Positions 21,771 through 32,501 of a stretch of 64,000 bases of DNA are shown piece by piece. Within the stretch, counting starts at the first letter, position 1. Every line of letters begins with the position of its first letter. Source of the DNA: Erpetoichthys calabaricus (taxonomy: Eukaryota > Chordata > Cladistia > Polypteriformes > Polypteridae); NCBI RefSeq assembly GCF_900747795.2, contig NC_041401.2:31814053-31878052 (forward strand), in the 5' to 3' direction. A program made the position numbers and the translations under genes. The notes beneath the pieces are model-generated. The model did no database searches, had not been told where the DNA came from, and saw nothing but the letters and a program-made list of their open reading frames with translations.

Positions 21771-22225
21771 TGTATAATATTAACAATAACAGCAGCTCTC
21801 TACTCAAAGCGGTAAACTCGAGAAGCTGCTAGCATCGAACCCAGAAGCTCTTGATTGGGAGTCAGCAGTTGTGTGTGGGAACTGATAACATTTGAATGTG
21901 ATGATTGTATATAAAACTTGTGCACGAACGAGACTGGGATAACTGTGGATGTGGATGTGAGTGGTGTGTGTGACTGAGAATGACTGGTGTGAAGCCTGAA
22001 GTCCAAATATCAAATAAACACTTTCACAAGTACAAGTATAACAGAACAAGTGCGCTTTTATTCAAGAAGAAAAAAGAAAGCAGGTTGCGGTAAGCAGTTG
22101 ATGCGACTGCTTGCGTAGTGCAATCCTAAGAACTGCCCAATCAAGAGCTTCTGGGTTTGATGCTGGCAGCTTCTCAAGTTTGCCATTTTGAGTAGAAAGC
22201 TGCTATTAGTGTTAATATTATAGGG
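21771..22225. mobile_element. Inverted-repeat (fold-back) insert in Tigger
   Basis: About 100 bases at 21771-21870 (ataatattaaca...gaagctcttgattggg) recur inverted at about 22128-22225 with roughly 85% match by eye. The arms enclose a 260-base centre with TATAAAA and AATAAA. The inverted arm reads GGGTTCGATGC, which resembles a tRNA B box. Class uncertain. Confidence 0.45.
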
Positions 22226-22441
22226 TTATATGTTAGGGTTATATTATTATCGAAAATTGCCAAAACAACAAGACACAAACACACGTGGGGCAACACTGCT
22301 GCGTATATTTTTACTGCTGCGTAGCGAGACTTGAGAGTGCGGGAAACTGGCGCTGCCAACAGCTGGCAGGGGAAACAGTCAAACGCGTCGTAAAGTCGAA
22401 CAGTCGTAACTTGCATAGGTCGTATGTCGACGAGTACCTGT

Positions 22442-23460
22442 ATACGGAAATGGTGCATTAATGAAAGTAAAAATGTAAGGGATCCACAAAATGGAGAAAA
22501 CAAAGCAGAAGTAAAACAGAAGAAAAAGCTTACTCTCAAGCAGGGCCTTCCTCAATTACACTTGAGCCCATATCTACCTTTTGGGGTGTAAGCCCACTTA
22601 TCCAGTTTAAAGTGCCACCAAAGCACTCTTTTCAGTTGGTGCTCTTCAGACTGCCCTGTCGCTCATCTTGAATGGGCCCTTAATCTATATTCAACAGTGG
22701 CTCAAAGTTCCTTCCTGGGCTTACCCTGGAATTCCATCTAGATGAATAAAGGCTCAGAGGCCACCAAGCAACAGTGCACAGTCCCCTTTCTACTGCTTGC
22801 TTGGGCCTTCTGCATTCCTTCTTACTTCAAAAGACGACAAAGTTCCACTCTTTACCCTCCAGCATCATGTGCCGCCAACAGTTCAGCTGGAGGTGGCTTG
22901 ATGACTTATCAGTCTTTTACTGGTCCCTCTGTCTTTCTTAATAAAGGTTTAATCACACCTTGGCCTTCATGTGTCACCTGCCTTCTAGTGTTTCTTTGGG
23001 CTCCTACATGTCTGGGGCATCCAGAACACTAACAAGTGGTGCACTTTCTTCCACATTGGCATGACAATGAGTGCATTTGCATATACTTTACATCCATACA
23101 TGAAGCAGGACAAGGTGAGTAATTTGTTTAAGGCAGAAGCCTGGTCTCTTAAAAAGCCCCGTTTACATGCGCAAGTCCACCAGCTGTGGTCTCCCTTGGC
23201 AAAATGCTCCGATCTCATTAAACTGCACCAAAAAAGTAAAATTCCTGGCCACCATAAATCTGAAAACAAGCATGGAGCCTGGGTCTCACAAGCAGTGTGG
23301 GGAATGTTACTTTTAAAAGCAACCTAACATTACTCATTACTTGCAAAAAACCTAACCAAATATGTTATAAGTTACTTTAAAATCATCCCTGACTTGAGAC
23401 ACTCATGATTCGCTGCATCACCCAATCACACTGTTTCAGCATATCTAACACAAATAGCTG
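22442..23460 (+). other. Spacer, no recognised element
   Basis: Higher GC than its surroundings but no frame, splice structure or repeat end could be supported. Confidence 0.4.
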
Positions 23461-23469
23461 GATAAAAAC

Positions 23470-24090
23470 TAAACTTGACATTTTATTAATATGTTTCTGT
23501 TGCCAGATTGCATGCAGCACAGTGTTCTGCTTTTCTTTGCAATTGAACCTTACAAAGGAGCAGCATGCTGTTGGGATAATAATAATGCAAGTATTTTCAC
23601 ACCAGAAGAATACATAATTCAGTTTGTTTACTTGCTACATAATGCAAGATACTTTTAACATGTCACTCTGCTTCTCTCAAGATTGTGCTGCTGAGCTTAG
23701 CATTGTACATTCAGCTCATCAGCATGATTTCTGAAATACTGAAACTGATTATTTCAGCCAGGAGAAGTAACAATGCGATCACCTGAGCATTTGCCTCAGG
23801 AAATTTATCTTTGTAGATGCTTCCACCTTTTTCAACCTGTGGCTGCTGGAAGCATGTGCAAAGCTAAAAGAGTGCAGTGGACATGTGCACGCTACAAAAT
23901 TTTGAACTGCATCTTGCTTAAGGGTTGACATTGCCAAATAACTGAGTTACATGTGGAAAAATCTACACGAGTTAGCCTGGTTTCTCAGAGAACAATAACC
24001 CAGTTTCTTTGATCTGAATATGGGTTTACATTTTCAGAACTGGGTTTCTTTTAAGTAACCAGGTTATTAAAGCGCCTGTAAATGTACTCG
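23470..24090 (-). repeat. Dispersed repeat, unclassified, copy 1
   Basis: Its reverse complement starts near TACATTTACAGGCGCTTTAA and parallels 50118-50560 in order. Shared landmarks are GTAAACCC, TATTTCAGAAAT and the ATGAGCTG region. The end sequence (GTTTACATGCAC in copy 2) suggests a DNA transposon family, not identified. Confidence 0.45.
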
Positions 24091-25599
24091 ATGTACATGT
24101 CCACTGCTAATGGATGTTTTCTCTCACTCTTAAAAGCTTTCCTCGGCCCTGTCCAGAGCTACCCTCCTCCCTGCCTGCCAACATCTTGTACACCAGTTCT
24201 GCTGTCACAGTTCTAAAGATTCTGGCTCACCTGTGAACATTTGGATTGTATTGTTTGTATAAAATGAATGCTAAACCAGCTGCTGTTTTTGTTTTGTAGA
24301 GCCAAAAAAGAATACTGTATGCATTTATATGTGAATAATACTTTAATGCAAGAAGGCATCATTTAGCTGTACAGATCCTTAGTAAGGTTTTATATTGGTC
24401 TTATTTGTAAATATTTTGTTTTTACTTTAAAATAATTTGGAAAATAAAATGTAAAGTGATTTGTTGAGACCGTATTCCTGTTATGCAGGAAAAACAATGA
24501 ATGTATTGATTTTGTCTGTATTGTGTGTCATTTTTTGTGACTTGCCGATGAGTGAGTGTGTGAGCGAAATCAAATCTTTTAAGCCTTTAGATCTTGTCAT
24601 GAATGGCCAATACTGCAACATCCAAAGGTAAGGGATGATGATAACAACCAAAACTTACTGTGTTCTTGTAAATTCATTTAAAACGCGCCATTTTGGCAAT
24701 TAAGTATAAAACTCTGGTAACAAGTCAGCTGTGTTTTGATGACTCTGCCTTCTTATTCATCTTCAAGTGAATGGAGAGCTTGTGATGAATACATGGACAG
24801 TACTGCCTTTCACACGTTAACATAGATTGTTCTCATTAGAGGTTTGAAACATCTTCTGACTAATTAAAAATAGTTTAGCTTCACTTATAAATCATCAATT
24901 CTATGATATTTCAGATATTTCTTTAAATTAATTATGCAGGGAAAAATGTTTCCACTAAGGACTGAGCTGGCATTTTCAAAAAATCTTCATGAGCAAAACT
25001 TTCAGTTACAGTATCCTCTGAGCACTACTTAATGTTGTGCAGTATAATGACTGACTAATATGTAATAATTTATGCATTATACAATGTGCTTGAAAATGTA
25101 TTTACTAAAGTGGAATGTTATTTAAGATATTTAGGTGCAAACAACTGTTTAATCATTAGTCCATTCACAAAGCTAAACAAATGTACTGTATTTTGCTCTG
25201 GTGTACCTCTATTTAAATAGTGTGTTACATAAAACTACAATAGCAAAAATCGGTCCACGTTCATTTTAAAATGTTACAAATCACAACTCTGGTTCACATT
25301 AGAATCTAAAAGTATGACTGCATGCTTTTTGCATTCCTTACTTGTAAAAACTACCAGTCAAAAATCTTTTTTATATTTTCTCTCCGGCCCCCTCGATCAT
25401 GATCAAATTCATCTAATCCAACAGTATCTTAGCAGTAGGCACAATTCCATTCTTCACACAGAAAATATTCTCAGATCAACATGTGGTGGATCAAAAGGAT
25501 TTGGCCAACTTCAAAAAAAGAAATCAAGGATTAATCAAATTTTAGGTTTACTGTAAACGGAGTCTGATAAGGGGGATTTGGTATTAAACACTAAAGCTA
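24091..25599 (+). other. Spacer, no recognised element
   Basis: AT-rich with no coding frame or terminal repeats recognised. Confidence 0.45.
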
Positions 25600-26240
25600 T
25601 GTCCACACTACTACATTTTAATTTTAAAAAAACACACAAAATGTTCGCCAGCCACACCGGTGTTTTCACTTCATTTACACTACAGTGACAGAAAACACAA
25701 TGTAGACTTTCGCCTACACTGGGCATACATGCATCAGCAGAAAAATGAAGGATGGCAACACTCTCGGCTGCAAGATTTATTGCAAAAATGCAGCGACTGG
25801 TTAATTATTTGTCTTTTCCACATGTACTCACCTTTCAAACTGTACAAAACACAGTTTAGATGCATACAGGTAAGCAACACAACAAGCGCCATGGAAATCA
25901 ACTCCTTTGAGATGGCTGTGTTGGAAAATGTTTTCCTTCTGTAAAGGGTGACCAATCAGAATGAGAATGAGCAGAATCCTTTTGTTAAGTTTGACTTGTT
26001 TATATACAATGTTACTTGCTTTTAATAAATTCAGTAACAAGAAAAGAATCCAGTCAGGGAAGGGCTACATAATAAGCCCAAACAAAATTACTGTGATTAG
26101 AGTCTGTGTTTTTGAAAGTCGTCGTTTTCACCCATTCACTTTTAAAAGCCATGTCAGCATTTTCAAAAGTGTACAGCTTTGGAGTGCGTTTTCAAAAGTC
26201 TTCATTTTCAGGGGTTGACAGCACTGGAGTAGTGTGGACA
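25600..26240. mobile_element. Non-autonomous DNA transposon with TGTCCACACTACT ends
   Basis: Left end TGTCCACACTACTAC (25600) and right end GTAGTGTGGACA (to 26240) form terminal inverted repeats. GTTTTCA/TTTTCAAAAG motifs recur near the right end. It has no coding capacity. Superfamily not assigned. Confidence 0.55.
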
Positions 26241-28190
26241 AGAGTGATGACTAATAGCTAGACTTAGTATTGTGGACTTAGCCCAAGTTGAACTCCGTGT
26301 CATAACCCAGTAAGTGCCACACTTCACATCAACATGTGTGATTTCTGTTTGCATATTTTACAGAAAGCAACCAAATTTGACCCGGGGACAAATAAAGTTC
26401 AATCTATTATATAATGCCTCTCTCATCATTATATGTCATCATGTAATGCTATTATTTTAGTACTATTTCATTTCCGTGTGTGGTGCTTTCTAAAGGCTCG
26501 TTTCCTGCATTTCAGAGTAGGCCACACACACATGCTTTGTGTGACATGCATGTAAAGAGATTCCTTTGCCAGTTTCATATAGTGTGGACAAGATGGGAAA
26601 CAAACTGGTTATCTTGGAAGACTTCTCGTATCTCTTTGTCTCTGGCCGGACATCTGAAGTGGGTCCAACGACCTGATTCAGCAGCGTATGATTGTGAAGG
26701 CTGCCATTGAGCATCAACTTCATTACAAAGATTCTCATTAAAATCCTAAAATGTTTGGGATGAAAACTTGCAACTACAGGGTTTCCAATAGGACTAAGCC
26801 TGTGAATCAGTGCTATGAAGTTTGATAATAAGAAAATCACATGCGGTTTGCTCGTGTGTCTTCAGAACTTCCTTTGAATCGATGGCCTGCACTGAACGTT
26901 AAGCACCTTGTTGCATATTTTTAGTGAAGACCTCCAATGCAATGCAGAGGCTAAAAACACCTCAAAAAACAATGAATACGTTCTGAAAAAAGATCAGCTG
27001 CTTGAAGAAGTGCGATCATGCCCACTTCACCCCGTTACTTTGCAATTACGGGTTTGTTAAAACTGGGCTGCTAGTGCCATAGTGCCAGTATTTTTAGAAC
27101 TGAACATGATTTATTATTGTAAAGCGCCTGTTTTGTGTCATGATCACAAGTATTGCAGAGTTTTGTCTTGCGAAACATCTTTTGGGGGAAATTATTTTGA
27201 GACAGGAAAATGGGAAGTACTTTGTTACACACTGAGAATTACAAAGCAAGATAGTTTCCTCTTATTTGTAAACTTCCTCCATTTCTTATTTCAAGTCTCA
27301 CTGAAGGCTCCATATTGTCCTTTGAAGAACTTTCTGGTTGATAACTGGATACCAGTCTGTTCGTCTAAACCCCTCAGACATAAACTAAGAGCAGTGCCCT
27401 CGTATACAGTATGACCATTTGCAAAATCTTCAAACAGAGCCAAACAAGCCATATTGTGTCAAACCATTAGGCTAAGAACCGGCTGTGCGTAGGGCATGGA
27501 GTTTAGAGCTTTCTACACGTCTGTGTTTTTACTTCATCCAGTTACTGACACAAAGGACTGCTGATTAATTATCCTGCTCTATGAATACGTTTTCCTTTTT
27601 TTTTTGCTCCTCTAGGTGTTTATAAGATACAAATCATTTAAGTTAATGTTAATGGTAAATTTTCTTTAGTCTGCTTAGCTTGAACTTGAATATAACATAT
27701 AGCTTATCATAGATAATAGAAGATTCAGCTCACCCCTATAAGTCATAGAATAATAGAATTGTTCATAATCCTAACTGTGTGCGACAGTAGAATAGCCCAT
27801 AGACTGAAGTTAGACAGCTAGAAAGAAACCGGAATGGTCAGGTAGACATTAAAGGCACGTCGTTTTCTGACTTATATGAGAGCTGAATTTTAATTTTATT
27901 TTGAATCCTCTGGAAACTTTTGTCAACCACAGCTAGAGTGTTCTTTATAGATGTGAGGGTCCTGAATGCAAATCTGGCAAAAGAACTGCTCTTTCACATC
28001 CAGGTTTTGAGAGATAAAGGTTTACAGTAAAATAAAAAAAACACTAGAGAAAAAGGGTATTATATTTTTCAAATTTAATTGAAAAAAAATGTTTTAAATA
28101 TAGTAATTACTTACAAAACGTAGACCGTTGGTTGTTGTTTTCTCTTCTGATCCTCTGCAGGTGTTTCACAGTAGAGTGACTAACGGGCGT
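26241..28190 (+). other. Spacer, no recognised element
   Basis: Several short open frames (for example 26490-26840 on - and 27082-27414 on +) have no family match by eye. Confidence 0.4.
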
Positions 28191-28330
28191 CTGCTAACGC
28201 AGACTCACTTCACTTTCCACTGTAACGTCTCACCATTTGGCCGATGTCTTGGTGAAGCATCTCTCCCTGTTCATCAAACACCACTGCCATGTTCTCAGGG
28301 AAGAAACTCCAAATGAGTGTGTAGGAAATG
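28140..28330 (-). pseudogene. Fragment of a transposon-associated protein (FFPENM...HQDI motif)
   Basis: The - strand gives SFFPENMAVVFDEQGEMLHQ, then DIGQMVRRYSGK and a basic end. This FFPEN.GAVSDE-GE-HQDI-ME-RY-GKW pattern recurs in many animal genomes in transposon-like predicted proteins, from memory. A stop interrupts it. Short relic. Confidence 0.45.
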
Positions 28331-28519
28331 AACCTTTACAGGTATGTTGCACCCAAGTGTTAGGTAATAGAGAAGCTCCTCAGCCGGTTCTTTGTTGTTC
28401 TCCACCTCTGTATTCCTCAGAAAATTGTGGCACACACTTTATTATTTTTTTTTTGAGCAAAGGAAGGCAGTGTGCTCTCTCACCAGAGGATTTTGGAGCT
28501 GACTAGAGTTAGACACCAA

Positions 28520-28990
28520 TCTCTATATATAAAGTAGAATGTCTGCTTGTCTTTTCCCTGTACAGTCCTAAACCCTTTGACAGATTTGGACCAAATTTTG
28601 CATAGTTGCTCCCTAGGTCCATACGGATAGGACAGACTGCTTTGGAACCCAACAGTCTGAGCCAGTGGGTCGCCATGTTTGGTTTTTTTTTTTGGGTGTG
28701 GTAATGCGCTGTACCAGTCCATGTTGCCAGTCTCCGTCTCGTTCGGTGTACTACAGTTTGTACACCAGTGCCACCTGCTGGCTCAGAGCAAGTGGAACAT
28801 CTGAAGCCAGACTAGCAGACAAAATGACCAGAGCTTAACTTTACTTGCCCAGACAACAGCATGTGCTGCTTCTGTCTACTGTAATATTAAAAGGAGTATC
28901 TTGTGCTTTGGCAGAAGGTGTTAGGTGAGGCTTGATCAAGAACGAAAGTGCAGCGCAGCATAAAGGAGAATCAAAGGGTTGTTGTTTAAC
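28520..28990 (+). mobile_element. Possible Helitron 5' end
   Basis: A|TCTCTATATATAAAGTAGAATG resembles the 5' ends of the other Helitrons here, but no CTAG|T 3' border with hairpin was found. Confidence 0.3.
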
Positions 28991-29005
28991 TCCAACTTTG
29001 TTGAC

Positions 29006-29258
29006 TTTTTTTTTTTTTTTTTTGTTCTTTATTTCGTCTTATACGATTTCTCGTATTAGAAATTTGTTAGTTTTCGCATACCCCTTGGGGTCAGAGCGCA
29101 GGATCAGCCATTGTACAGCGCCCCTGGAGCAATTACAGGTTAAGGGCCTTGCTCAAGGGCCCAGCACAGTAGGATCTCTTTTGGCAGTGACGGGGATTCG
29201 AACCGGCAACCTTCTGGATACCAGCGCAGATCCTTAGCCTCAGAGCCACCACTCCGCT
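29006..29258 (-). repeat. V-SINE-type tRNA-derived SINE
   Basis: On the - strand: tRNA head with A-box-like GTGGCTCTGAGGCTAAGG and B box GGTTCGAATCC, then the central stretch CTTGAGCAAGGCCCTTAACC and CAATGGCTGATCCTGCGCTC, and a 3' poly(A). This order is that of V-SINEs. Confidence 0.75.
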
Positions 29259-30069
29259 CACTTTTCTTCATTACTTAAGCACTATGAACTGTCCACCTCG
29301 AACTAGAGTCAGACATGACAGTGTTCATGGTTACAACCCAGCAAGGAGCTACCGCAATTCTGAAGTCAAGTTAAACTCACAAGAGCAGAGACATTGAGAG
29401 AGAGGCAGCGTGGATGACGGATGAGACATCTAACAATAACAAGGTCACCATTTAAAAAACACAGAAACCTTTGCTTTTGTTCTTTAACCCATATACAGGT
29501 CCACCCTGCCTACACTGGATACTTTAGTCAGTAATACATAAAATGTGACTACTGTACTTGTATAGATTGCACAGATGCAAGAAGATGTCCTGCTTAACTT
29601 TGTGGGGTGGACGTCTGTATAAGCAAACATAGATAGACTGGGCATGGCTGACATGAACTACAAGTGAAAATACCGATTGTGCCAATCCAAAAACTAAAGG
29701 CATTAAAACCTTTCACACTCGGCTTGTCGCCTTTTTACATTTACAGCTCTTAGTTGTGCCATTTGTGTAAAACTAATGTGACCTCTCCAAGCTTTTATGC
29801 AATAATTTTTCCCTGATGTGACATATTGGGTCTGCATAACACTCACAGGCCTTGAGTGAACAGCCCCCAACAGCTTTTTTTTTTATCTATCGTTTATGTA
29901 ATAATTTGCATTTTTTACTCCAAAATACTCATTTCAGCAATACACTTGTCCCTTTCCAAAAAGTATGACCACACTCTTGCTCCATCTCACCCCCTGTTGC
30001 TAGACTCACTTTGGCTCTTACAGAAAATGACCATAATGGGATAATTGAGGAGCAGAAACACTGCTGGGG
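29259..30069 (+). other. Spacer, no recognised element
   Basis: Nothing assigned. Confidence 0.4.
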
Positions 30070-30790
30070 TCAGGAAGGGCTTTCCAAAATCTCGGGGCAT
30101 TGACACACTTGTTGATCTCTCATAGTTTCCCAAAATCTTGGTCTGATCTTTGCACCATCACTTTCCTAACTTCATTAAAAGGCTGACTGTTGGCCTACTA
30201 AATGAGAATGAAATCAGCCACAATCCAGTGGTAGATGATTTTGTTAACTGGGGTGGGAGACCTTCCTGCATCTAAATGTTACAAAAACATAGGATTGATT
30301 TCAGAAGAAAGAACCAACCATCAAAGTCCAGGCGGTGGAGACTATTGGCAGTTATAAATGTCTGAGGACAAACATAGACTCCAAATTTTTAATGAAAATA
30401 TAGAAGCCATCAGCAAAAAGGGACAACAACGCCTCTACTTTTTAAAGAAGCTCAATCTTTTAAAAGCGAGTCCTTCCATTATGTCACGTTTTTAGAAATC
30501 TTACATTGTGTCTGTCTTTACTTATGTTTTGCCACCCAGGTTTGGAAATCTTAATCAGAGAAACAAAAACAGAAAAAGTCAAATTGGGGTAGTAAAATAA
30601 CAAGATCTCAACAGTCCGATCTCACAGACGCACTTAACAAACGCAAAGTATTGTGTGTTCTGTCAAACGGGCTCACCACTGCATCCTCAATTCCACATGT
30701 TCACATCACTTCACAGGTTCACAAAGATAAAAAGCTACTGGTTCGTAATACTGTACTTCTTCATTCCAACTGATGTTAGTCTTCTAAATA
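30070..30790 (+). mobile_element. LINE fragment, Rex1/L2-like C-terminal part
   Basis: Broken + frames read NPVVDDFVNWGG, DFRRKNQP, SYKCLRTNIDSKF, SKKGQQRLYFLKKLN and ITRSQQSDLTDALNKRK. This is the order found after the RT catalytic site in Rex1/L2-like LINEs. Same general type as the - strand copy at 16.2-17.1 kb. Several frame breaks. Confidence 0.6.
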
Positions 30791-31352
30791 AGTTCAATTT
30801 GTATAAGCATCCATAGGCTTAAGCTTTTACATTTATTAGCTTAGCAGACAATTTTACCAAAAGCAACTGACACAAGAGGTCAACATAATCGAGGAACATC
30901 AGTCTGCTGGATGGTTCAGGAACCAGTGTGGCAGGACAAAGTTACTAAACTGACCAGAGTTAACAATTCCCAGATTTACAAAATCTAACAAGCTATTGCT
31001 TAGAAATTGGCCAAACAAGAGGCTCCTCAAAAACGTCTTGAATGCCTTGAGGGAGGGAGAGCTTCAAATGCAGGTGGGTAGCTCACTCCACATCTCATTT
31101 TTGGTTGAAGGAAAAAAGAAACCATTCAGAGGACCGAGACTTGAAAAAAAAAACAAGACAATTCAAATGAAGGGAAAAGAAGTTGACAGCAGAAAGTGGC
31201 CACTGATTAAGAAAGTTGCAGAAAGGAGAATCTGCAGCCGTCCAGGATCTGAGATGGACACATACCTATATAGTGCATGGTCCTCTTGCACCAAGCTTTC
31301 AAATTTTATGAAACATTAGAGTAATAATAATAATAATGGAAACAAATAATAA
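30791..31352 (+). other. Spacer before Helitron
   Basis: An open frame at 30996-31319 (107 codons) is Lys/Arg-rich and unrecognised. A (TAA)n run precedes the Helitron. Confidence 0.35.
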
Positions 31353-31875
31353 TCCTCTTTAATAAAACTCCTGTGTGCGTCCAGGTGTCCGTGCATGTGT
31401 GTCTTCTGGTGAAGTGCGCGTGCGCGGGGCACGGTGTGATGCGCTATATTACTGTCAGAGAAAGTTACAGGCGTTTTACGGAAATACAAATCAGTATTAC
31501 TGAGAGAGGAAATTAAAGGTACACAATACAGTGACGCATATTACAGCCACATACAAGCCAGTATTACTGTCAGAGGAGATTAAAGGCATATTACCGACGC
31601 GCACGCCTGTATTACCGCCAGAGAAAATTAAAGGTATATTATGGACGTATAAGCCAGTACTGTAGTACTGTCACAGAAAATTAAAGACACACAATACACG
31701 GCGGCAGCCCACGAAGAACGGTCAGCTCAGCAAGTAAACATCAACAAAAGAAAGAAAAATACGACCAACAAAAAGAATGAGGTCAAAGTCCCTTGCCATT
31801 TAATATAGACTGTTCCTACTAATGTTTATGCACTACTGTTCTAGCGCCCGTTATTGTAACGGGCTTAATGACTAG
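31353..31875 (+). mobile_element. Non-autonomous Helitron with internal tandem repeats
   Basis: 5' border A|TCCTCTTTAATAAAACTCCTG. 3' border: hairpin GCCCGTTattgtAACGGGC, then CTAG|T. The middle holds about five imperfect units of 50-65 bases, each with TATTACTGTCAGAGAAAATT and AAAGGTA. It lies 0.5 kb before the CD302 start codon. Both flanks carry (TAA)n followed by TGGAAACAAA. Confidence 0.75.
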
Positions 31876-32279
31876 TAATAATAATAATAATAATAATAAT
31901 GGAAACAAAACAGTCCTTTGGGATTCGTGTACTGAAAAAGAAAAAAGGGAACACATGGACTTCTCGTGTTATTTGTTATTTCTCGACAACGCGTATCCTT
32001 CTAGAAGATCCCGAAGAAGTAACTCCTCTGGAACACGCGACGATCCAGTGCGATAGAAGAACCTGAATAAATGATGCAAGCAGAACATGCAACGTTCCAG
32101 TAATCTTAAACAGCATTCTAAGCGTTGGCAAGATTACGTATTAATACAGATAACAGTACTTGACATTTTCCTGCTGCTCGTCCAAAGTGTAGTTGCGATT
32201 TTAAAAGTTAGAGGGCAGCAGAGGCGCTACATTTCTGTACAAAAGTTCTTTCCAAACACAGTTTTGTTTTTGTTTTTCT
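31876..32279 (+). other. CD302 upstream region
   Basis: Begins with a (TAA)n run next to the Helitron border. No further repeat recognised. Confidence 0.4.
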
Positions 32280-32410
32280 CTCCACTTCAGCGCAGTTACT
32301 TGAGGCGGGAGTTCGTGGCCTCCGCTCCACTCGTCTCGTCTGGACGTCCCGCTGAAGACGCGGTCACGCGTGCATCCACTTTCTGAGACGCGCCGAGAGA
32401 AGACGACGCT
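32280..32410 (+). promoter_or_regulatory. CD302: CG-rich CD302 5' region
   Basis: A CG-dinucleotide-rich stretch directly before the CD302 start codon, in otherwise AT-rich DNA. No TATA box is evident close to the ATG. It probably holds the transcription start and 5' UTR. A Helitron ends about 0.5 kb upstream (31875). Confidence 0.45.
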
Positions 32411-32501
32411 ATGAGGGCCATCACAACGACGAGCAAGCATTTCTGCCTTCTCTGCTTCGGCTTCTCCTGCTTCTTTCTCACTGGGTTTGCTGTCACGTAC
32501 G
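32411..32501 (+). CDS. CD302: CD302 exon 1: signal peptide
   Basis: It encodes a 30-residue start with hydrophobic core [18 protein letters not shown], typical of a secretory signal peptide. The donor is gtgggt in phase 1. An in-frame TGA lies 27 bases upstream of the ATG, so no longer N-terminus is possible in this exon. The surroundings (32280-32500) are richer in CG dinucleotides than the flanking DNA, fitting a promoter and first exon. Confidence 0.85.

Larger units (their letters stand above)
20776..22441 (-). mobile_element. Tigger (pogo) DNA transposon, internally deleted
   Basis: Ends CAGGTACTTGTCGACTTACG and, inverted at the right end, CAGGTACTCGTCGACATACG, each next to TA, as pogo/Tigger elements require. 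The - strand carries only the C-terminal part of the transposase: CMNGVWKKCVKRYVNTFAGF, then TKGLSEDLSLLNKLLAHFEK, DPNIERFARI and CEIYEEKK. The catalytic DDE core is missing. An inverted-repeat insert occupies about 21771-22225. A nearly identical second copy starts at 63388. Confidence 0.85.

Noticed and set aside
21866-22046. Possible solo LTR (TG...CA ends with TATAAAA and AATAAA)
   Set aside because: No convincing target duplication or second copy; the segment is better described as the centre of the inverted-repeat insert.
22174-22539. 121-codon antisense frame
   Set aside because: It crosses the Tigger right end and the fold-back arm; no domain.
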